From Corbicula japonica (Eukaryota > Mollusca > Bivalvia > Venerida > Cyrenidae), in assembly GCA_038501625.1 (NCBI GenBank), contig JAZAYU010000009.1:186001-250000 (forward strand): a DNA stretch of 64,000 nt, read 5' to 3'. Made by a program: the position numbers and the translations under genes. Under the pieces are notes generated by a model. It was not told where the DNA came from. It saw only the letters and a program-made list of their open reading frames with translations, and searched no databases. Shown in pieces: positions 58,036 through 64,000 of the stretch. How positions within the stretch are numbered: position 1 is the stretch's first letter; every line of letters starts with the position of its first letter.

Positions 58036-60207
58036 ATGTCACTGCTCAACGTAGAGGGCAAGATATTCTTCGCCATACTAGCCAGAAGACTGACGACCTA
58101 CCTTACCACAAATGGCTATGTTGATACGTCAGTTCAGAAGGGCGGAGTACCAGGGTTCTCAGGATGTGTGGAGCATACCAGTGCAATCAGCCAACTCATC
58201 AGAGAAGCGAAGGTGAACAACGGAGACCTCACAGTGGTGTGGCTTGACCTTGCAAACGCTTACGGGTCAATCCCTCACAAGCTCATAGAAGCAGCTCTCA
58301 AGTACTATCACATCCCCGAACACATTCAAGGGATGATCAACGGGTACTTCAGTGGAATGAGGCTGCGCTTCATGGTTGACGACAAGATGACAGCCTGGCA
58401 GAGACTGGAAAAGGGGATAGACACTGGATGTACCATCTCAGTTGTCCTGTTTGTCATGGGCATGAACCTCATAATTAACCCTGCGAACAAAGAAACACGA
58501 GGGCCAAAGACATCTACAGGGTTACACCTGCCAACAAACAGAGGTTTCATGGACGACCTGACAGTGACAACCCAGACTCATATACAAGCGAGATGGGTAC
58601 TGAAGGCATTGGAAGAGGTAGCTACTTGGGCTAGAATGAAGTTCAAACCCAAGAAGTCTAGAAGTCTTGTCATCAAACGCGGAACAGTCACTAGACGATT
58701 CAACCTCCAGGTCCAAGGCGAAGATATACCATCCATCATAGACAGTCCCATAAAGTGCCTGGGCAAGTGGTTCGATGCCAGCCTTAGTGACAAAGCCAAC
58801 ATAGAGCGCATCAGAACGCAGCTCCAGGAAGGGTTGAAACAGATTGACCGATCTGGCTTACCAGGAAAATTCAAGGCTTGGCTCTTCCAGAATGGGCTCC
58901 TCCCCAGACTGATGTGGCCCCTGATGCTCTACGAAATCGCTACATCTGCAGTGGAATGCTTGGAGCGAACGATCAGCAGACACCTGCGCCGATGGCTGGG
59001 AGTACCACCAAGTTTTACCAGCATCGGACTGTATGGGCGAACCAACCAGCTACAACTCCCCCTATCATCCTTAGTTGAGGAGTTCAAAGTTGCCAAGACA
59101 AGACTGGTGATGACGCTCAAGCAGTCGCAGGATGGTTCAATTCACAATGCAGGAATTGAAACTAGGACAGGAAGAAAGTGGTCAGCAAGCCAAGCAGTCG
59201 AACGAGCTGAGAGAAGACTCCAGCACAAAGACATAGTCGGCACCACTGCAGTAGGCAGACAGGGGCTGGGCAACTCCAAGACTACACTGTGGAGCTCTGC
59301 TGGAAATACAGAAAGGAGGAGCATAGTGCAAGACGAAGTCAGAGCAGAAGCAGAAAGAAGAGCGAAAGCTGTTGCCATGGGTGCCCAAGGCGCATGGACG
59401 AAGTGGACAACAACTGACAGAAAGCTGACATGGGCAGATATCTGGAGATACGAACCACTTAGGATCGCATTCTTGCTCAGATCAGTCTATGACCTGTTAC
59501 CGTCACCCTCCAACCTGCACAGATGGGGCCTACAAGACCACCCTAAGTGCCAATTGTGTGACAAAACAGGAAGCATGGAACACATTCTGTCTTCATGTAC
59601 CACATCCCTCACCCAAGGACGATACCGGTGGAGACATGACAGTGTTCTTCAAGAACTCGCAGACAAGTTGGAACGCGAGAGGACTAAGAAGAGGACCAGA
59701 CAGAAACCGCGGATGATTCAGTTTGTGAAGGAGGGACAGAAGGCGCCCAAACAATCACAGCCTACCAATTCCATTCTGGATGAATCCGATAAGTGGGAAA
59801 TGTCTGTGGACCTAAAACAAAAGCTTGTGTTCCCGAACATTATCCAGACAACATTGAGGCCTGACATTGTTATCTGGTCTGTCAAAGACAAGTGTCTGGT
59901 TATGGTTGAACTGACTGTGCCTTGGGAATCTCGTTGTGAGGAGGCTCATGAAAGGAAGAAAGCCAAATATTCTGATCTGCAAGAACAGTGCAAACAGAAG
60001 GGATGGCGAGTGTGGCTCTTTCCGGTGGAAATTGGTGCCAGAGGGTTCCCAGCACAATCGCTGTGGAAAATGTTCAGTGCGTTGGGGATCAAGGGAGCAG
60101 ACAGGAAGCGTGCAGTGGGCACAGTTAGCCTAGCAGCTGAAAGGGCATCCAGTTGGTTGTGGATGAAGAGAGAGGAGAGGAGCTGGAAGCCTACCACCAA
60201 CTCGTAG
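58036..60207 (+). CDS. RLE-LINE reverse transcriptase and endonuclease (723-residue open part)
   Basis: The RT motif A reads VVWLDLANAYGSIPH (about residues 67-81), motif B KGIDTGCTISVVLF and motif C RGFMDDLTVTT, with the catalytic Asp pair at about 58552-58557. After the thumb come CQLCDKTGSMEHILSSC (Cys/His knuckle) and RPDIVIWS with VMVELTVPWE, the PD...E core of the restriction-like endonuclease. The frame is uninterrupted to TAG at 60205-60207, so the catalytic part could still be functional. The first methionine is only the first in the open stretch: the protein really begins upstream. It acts on target DNA in the nucleus for target-primed reverse transcription. Confidence 0.85.
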   Translation: MSLLNVEGKIFFAILARRLTTYLTTNGYVDTSVQKGGVPGFSGCVEHTSAISQLIREAKVNNGDLTVVWLDLANAYGSIPHKLIEAALKYYHIPEHIQGMINGYFSGMRLRFMVDDKMTAWQRLEKGIDTGCTISVVLFVMGMNLIINPANKETRGPKTSTGLHLPTNRGFMDDLTVTTQTHIQARWVLKALEEVATWARMKFKPKKSRSLVIKRGTVTRRFNLQVQGEDIPSIIDSPIKCLGKWFDASLSDKANIERIRTQLQEGLKQIDRSGLPGKFKAWLFQNGLLPRLMWPLMLYEIATSAVECLERTISRHLRRWLGVPPSFTSIGLYGRTNQLQLPLSSLVEEFKVAKTRLVMTLKQSQDGSIHNAGIETRTGRKWSASQAVERAERRLQHKDIVGTTAVGRQGLGNSKTTLWSSAGNTERRSIVQDEVRAEAERRAKAVAMGAQGAWTKWTTTDRKLTWADIWRYEPLRIAFLLRSVYDLLPSPSNLHRWGLQDHPKCQLCDKTGSMEHILSSCTTSLTQGRYRWRHDSVLQELADKLERERTKKRTRQKPRMIQFVKEGQKAPKQSQPTNSILDESDKWEMSVDLKQKLVFPNIIQTTLRPDIVIWSVKDKCLVMVELTVPWESRCEEAHERKKAKYSDLQEQCKQKGWRVWLFPVEIGARGFPAQSLWKMFSALGIKGADRKRAVGTVSLAAERASSWLWMKREERSWKPTTNS

Positions 60208-60705
60208 GGCTGATCACCACTGCGGGCCCACCGTCTGGAGAGTGTCCTGGGATTAAAGGGCCGAAACACTTGTTGATAGGCGGATACCAGCTGAAGAAGT
60301 TGGTGGTACTAGCAGTACATACTGTATCACTCTCACAGTCAAGAAAATAAAATTATTTACGGATTACGGTTTAAAGTTCTATTGAAAAGTTAACCAATCT
60401 ACTGAAATGTTTATCGTGCAAACCTTTTTTTGTATTTATACACCCAAAACTTATTCGTGTTGTTTAACAAAACGAACAAAAACTGTCTTTTAAAATGTAT
60501 GACGCGAATTATTCTTTTGGTTCACGCAAAATCGTTATATTTATAAATGTAGAAATAATTATTTTCTGCAAAAGTGCATTAGACGTTTCGTTCAAATTAT
60601 TTTTCTACTGGCTAAATAATGATCGTATTCCAGATTTTTCTATTTTAATCAGCAATTAAAAAACTTATAGAAATTCTAAATGAGTAAAAATGCCCAAACC
60701 ATTAC

Positions 60706-61655
60706 GACAAGATGATTGCATGCCGTCCCAAGTACCATCATCTGCGCAACGTCTGACTTCTTGTATCAGACCGTTCCCACAACTCAAAACCACTGCAGAA
60801 CCAACTGTATAAAGCTTGTTTGTACTTCTATTTAAATATGAGGAAGTAACATTGTAAAAATAATCTAGAGGCGGACACGCGACGACAGTACATTCAGCTT
60901 TCGTACCATTCCATGACCCATCGGACTGACATGTTCTTCGTTCCGATCCTTTAGATAATTTCTAACCGGGAATGCAAAAAACGTGTATTGATTGTGAATA
61001 ATTCATGTGTCCCGACAAAAACAGGTAGCCAGTTGCATCAGTATAATAACCGTTTAATACCGAGTCTCTCCCAGGATGATTACACCTTACCGAATTACAT
61101 TCAGAATTAGTTCCACTCCATGACCCATCGCGTTGACACACCCTTGTTATAGCGTTGTTAGCAAGAAAACCAATATTGCATTTTAACAGTATTTCGGTTC
61201 CGTTCACAACATGATCGTGTTAATCCACTTGACAAAAATATAAACGCCGTTTGGCACCTCGGCTGGTGAAGAACACTTTATCAAATGACAAACCGGTTCT
61301 TGTCCGCTCCAGTTGCCTGAGGCTTGGCAATATCTTACTACTCCTTGTGTGAAATTATAACCGGGGTCGCATATTGGCGTGATGGAGCAGCTATATGGAA
61401 GACTACCATTGATTGCAGATGAAAGACATTGTTGCGAAACAGAGTATTGCATATTTTCTACGTCCTATGGCAATTGGCAATATACTTTGTTACAGGTTGG
61501 TGGTATATACGGATACCAATATGTGCCATAGCAACCCAAAGTTTTCTGCTCACTGAGATTGAATCCGTCAACACAACTGAACGTTGCGTTACCTCCATTT
61601 TTCGTGATAAAGGCATCCATATTAGTGTCCAGCTGAAATCCTGGGCATGTTGAAT
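60706..61655 (-). pseudogene. Receptor gene 2, CCP (sushi) exon with three lesions
   Basis: One exon, acceptor TTTTTAG|AT and donor C|GTAATG, encodes five CCP domains (starts at TCPGFQL, VYCQLP, IKCSSPAEVPNG, VRCNHPG and VACPPL). CCP2 has TAG in place of the usual Glu codon after Q-L-P. CCP3 loses one base before VVNGTEILLKC. CCP4 has TAG where the conserved G-Y-K-L tyrosine would be. The length is 950, one short of a multiple of three, as expected from the single deletion. Apart from these the cysteine pattern is complete, so the damage looks recent. Confidence 0.85.
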
Positions 61656-61847
61656 CTAAAAAAAAATGTAAAACAGTAGTTGTTTAACAAAGACAGTCTT
61701 ATTGACTACATGTATACTAGCCATGTTAATATTGGTAGATGTTTATTGTTATCAATTTTATTATTCTTTCTATTAGCAATCCGAGAATATGTTTTGTGAA
61801 TAAATTTAATATGTTAATTCATTTTATGCCCCATGAAGTGGGAAGAA

Positions 61848-62100
61848 TATAGAGTTTTTTACTCGCCCATACGTACGTCTCTTTGTCCGTCCGTACGTAC
61901 CCCCAAATCTTGTGGCATCAACTCCTCATTAACTACCAGGAGAATTTCTTTCAAACATGCACAGATGATCAAGTAGGATGTGCAGATGATCATAAAGAAA
62001 ATATTTTTTCCTGCGACTATTTTACTAGAGTTATGACCCTTTGTTAAAATGTTGTTGTAGCAGTGGGAACATCAGTGTCCCGCGGACACAGTCTAGTTAT
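61848..62100 (+). repeat. Dispersed repeat, copy 2 (partner of 890-1135)
   Basis: TGTGGCATCAACTCCTCATT, AGAATTTCTTTCAAAC, GTAGCAGTGGGAACATCA and GGACACA match the first copy in order and orientation. Confidence 0.7.
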
Positions 62101-62450
62101 TTGTGCGGTTTTTTCAGGATTAAAATCAGTATCATACCTTTGAACTGTGAAGTTGCTTAAAAGCAAGCAATAACCTAAATAAATAAAATAGATGAAGATA
62201 AACTACAATTTAACAAAAATCGAACTCGTTTGTATTTTCATATTAAATATCATCTGCAACTATCGCAAAACTAATTAAACACATTCAAGATAAAATCATT
62301 AGTAAAGAGTTTGCTAAAAAGAGTTTTTGGAGAAAATATTCGACTCATTTATGATCTTTTGTTTTATAAACAGAATATGAAAATATACAATGTGTTCTTC
62401 TTACAGATCTCTTCAGTGCATTCTACTCTATATCCTGGAACGTTATGAAT

Positions 62451-62585
62451 AAAATATTGACGAATTTTAATTTTTGAGGATATAAAATTGAAATGGATTT
62501 ATTTATTTTGTTTTCAGTAAAATATTGACGATTTTTAATTTCTGAGGATATAAAATTGAAATGGATTTATTTATTTTGTTTTCAG
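62451..62585 (+). repeat. Tandem duplication of about 68 bp
   Basis: AAAATATTGACGAATTTTAA through ATTTATTTTGTTTTCAGT is repeated twice, with two or three differences. Confidence 0.9.
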
Positions 62586-63067
62586 TCAAAATTCAGTCAA
62601 GTTTAACTATTATTCGTCATCTTTCCGACAGATTATATATCTGTTCATTAAACTAATCAATCTGGCACAATTAACAGGAAAGAAAACAAAAAATGAATAC
62701 TTTAATTTTTCAACTGTTACAGTCAGGGTTCACTTGGCCGCTAAATTAATACCTTTTATGAAATTCGATAAAGATATCAAATCGAACAGTTTTTCTCATT
62801 GTTGCAAATTGGAAACCATTTTGGCGGCTCTTTACCTTCAACATTTACACATTTAAAATTGCAAAAAATATTAGCAGTTCAATGACTCATTTACATGGAT
62901 TAACCACCCGCAAGGTAGGAACAATGTTGTTAAAAAAGCAAACAAACAAAATTATTATCAAAATAAACACGACACATTAGAATATCGTTTCGAATAGTTA
63001 ATTTATTATACGTGATTTCAATAAATATTTAAATGGCGACTGAAATAGAAAAACTCCACAAACAAAC

Positions 63068-63316
63068 CTGAATATACTTCAACTTCGCACAGCGTAAGTA
63101 TAGTGTTTTCTGGTGGCTGTCTATGAGGTATCTCGATTCTTATGCCAGAAAAAAACCTTGTGTTATTTAAAGCTATCTCGATTATTCTCGGGTAGTTGTA
63201 GTCTGCGAATATGTAATCATATGTATACAGTAACTGTCTACGAGCTGGATCTCCATTTGTGCCGTAAAGCGTAAAATTACGCAGTCGGTCGCCAAGTATC
63301 CAGCCGTTCCACTTCT
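63068..63316 (-). CDS. Receptor gene 2, second half of F5/8C (FTP) domain
   Basis: Acceptor ATTTCAG|AG and donor TCAG|GTTTGT, both phase 1. It reads GDRLRNFTLYGTNGDP, then SGIRIEIPHRQPPENTILTL and CEVEV, matching exon 3 of receptor gene 1 along its whole length (IEIPHRQPPE is identical). The first half of the domain was not found up to base 64000. Confidence 0.88.
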
Positions 63317-64000
63317 CTGAAATATGTTTAAAGTAATTTTAGAACTACATTAAAATAACACCCTCACCTCGCCGCTTTTTTTTGCTGAAAAACAGCAAAA
63401 CTTACATATCTTGAGCGCGATAATGAGACACATTTTGTAGATTGAATGTAAGAAACAAAATCGCAAACAAAAAGTTACAACAACATAAGTAAATAATAAT
63501 TTCTGATCAGCAAAATTAGTGCGTTTCGACTTGAACCATTATCTCTATTATGTCTAAGATATAGCTTTTGCCGCAGTGCATTTTGTTAGTTTGAATGGTG
63601 GTGTCACTCTACGTCATGGCTTTTTTGCCCATTTTCTCTATGTACATTCGATTTAAACATTGACAATCAGTTCCTGTGATCGGAAGGATCGTAAGTTCTT
63701 TGCTTGCTTTATTTCTTTTTATACAGTTTGTCTGTGTTGCACTATATTCGGTAGAAATATCTGGCCTAATTTGTTTAATAAAAATCTAAGCAAACATTTT
63801 ACAAATTAACTTAATGCTACGTAAAAAATCTGCAACCGGACGACTCTTGTTTTGCCACATATCGGACCACACCGTTCAACCCGATAAGGTGAATGCCGTA
63901 GGTAAGACGACGGCAGGTGCTTGTGTACATGATCGTTTTTCGGCGAAACTGAGTATTGGCCTGATTTTAACATTTTCCGGCAATATCTAAGCAGACAAAA
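63317..64000. other. Intron of receptor gene 2, no exon seen
   Basis: No first-half FTP exon (A-S-x-A-V-D-G, C-T-H-T) on the minus strand. A GGTGGTGTCACTCTACG word near 63598 resembles the end of the foldback family at 26733 and may be a decayed copy. Confidence 0.4.

Larger units (their letters stand above)
56822..60350 (+). mobile_element. R2/Hero-type LINE with restriction-like endonuclease, nearly complete
   Basis: It lies antisense in the intron between the CCP and transmembrane exons of receptor gene 2. AATTACTTAC (56812-56821) and AATTATTTAC (60351-60360) may be its target-site duplication, and an AATAAAA lies at the 3' end. The order of domains is an N-terminal C2H2-like zinc finger, a basic linker, reverse transcriptase, a C-terminal Cys/His knuckle and a PD-(D/E)xK endonuclease, as in RLE LINEs (R2, NeSL, Hero, Utopia). 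Its GC content is clearly higher than that of its surroundings, which suggests a recent arrival. Two frameshifts and one stop were seen. Confidence 0.85.
55468..63316 (-). pseudogene. Receptor gene 2: FTP - five CCP - transmembrane - ITAM (5' end outside window, CCP exon disrupted)
   Basis: Minus-strand exons seen are 63068-63316 (second half of the FTP domain), 60706-61655 (five CCP domains), 56559-56694 (transmembrane) and a tail exon starting at 55666. Splice sites and phases agree (1, 1, 2). The signal peptide and first FTP half must lie beyond base 64000. The CCP exon has TAG at 61465-61467, a one-base deletion near 61205-61212 and TAG at 60962-60964; the other exons are intact. As read, full-length translation is impossible. 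If the CCP exon is skipped, FTP joins the transmembrane exon in frame. It may be a true pseudogene, a null allele, an exon-skipped gene or an assembly with errors; I cannot decide between these. Confidence 0.75.

Noticed and set aside
57045..60269. Antisense frames opposite the LINE
   Set aside because: They overlap conserved RT and endonuclease coding sequence and have no features of their own.
1..64000. CRISPR arrays, operons or bacterial-type features
   Set aside because: The sequence is eukaryotic, and the regularly spaced repeats are satellites with long units and no spacers.

Overview
The window looks like intron-rich, AT-rich DNA from a marine invertebrate, most likely a bivalve mollusc. 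This rests on long introns with GT/AG sites, ACGGACGG-rich dispersed repeats ending in a 'CGGGGCATAATAA'-type tail, abundant hAT and Tc1/mariner-type debris, LINE fragments, and expanded F5/8C (fucolectin/FTP), CCP and vWA proteins. The species cannot be named from the sequence alone.

Region 1 (1-17.8 kb): three intronless, secreted vWA-domain genes lie in tandem on the minus strand (2465-3859, 11116-12315, 15700-16938). Each has a signal peptide, a vWA domain and a shared C-terminal S-F/M-D-Q-I-x-R-L-V motif, and each has a TATA-like box 50-70 bases before the ATG. In the third copy the first MIDAS aspartate is glycine. Between them lie a Tc1-like element, a 5'-truncated RNase H LINE with a clear target-site duplication, and hairpin MITEs.

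Region 2 (19.3-42.8 kb): a five-exon plus-strand gene was assembled by hand from splice sites and phases. It encodes a 263-residue type I membrane protein with signal peptide, one F5/8C-FTP domain, a transmembrane helix and a short tail carrying an ITAM-like pair (YTGL, ten residues, YENV). Its introns are mostly transposons, including two hAT-like elements, a Tc1-like copy, three long foldbacks and tandem arrays.

Region 3 (44.2-46.2 kb): a compact three-exon minus-strand gene for a secreted 161-residue cysteine-containing protein, not recognised.

Region 4 (46.6-54.2 kb): transposons and tandem repeats only, including a 3.8-kb element with long inverted ends that sits inside another dispersed repeat.

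Region 5 (55.5-63.3 kb and beyond the right edge): a second receptor gene on the minus strand, convergent with the first. It has an FTP half-domain exon, one exon with five CCP domains, a transmembrane exon paralogous to that of the first gene, and a tail exon with a textbook ITAM (YTSL, ten residues, YDTI). The CCP exon carries two in-frame stops and one single-base deletion, while all the other exons are clean. Skipping that exon would join FTP to the transmembrane exon in frame and give the architecture of the first gene. A nearly complete R2/Hero-type restriction-like-endonuclease LINE lies antisense in the intron next to it.

Together the window shows a pair of candidate lectin-like signalling receptors and a cluster of adhesive secreted proteins, embedded in repeats. 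All gene models are hand-built from splice signals and reading frames and have no transcript support here.
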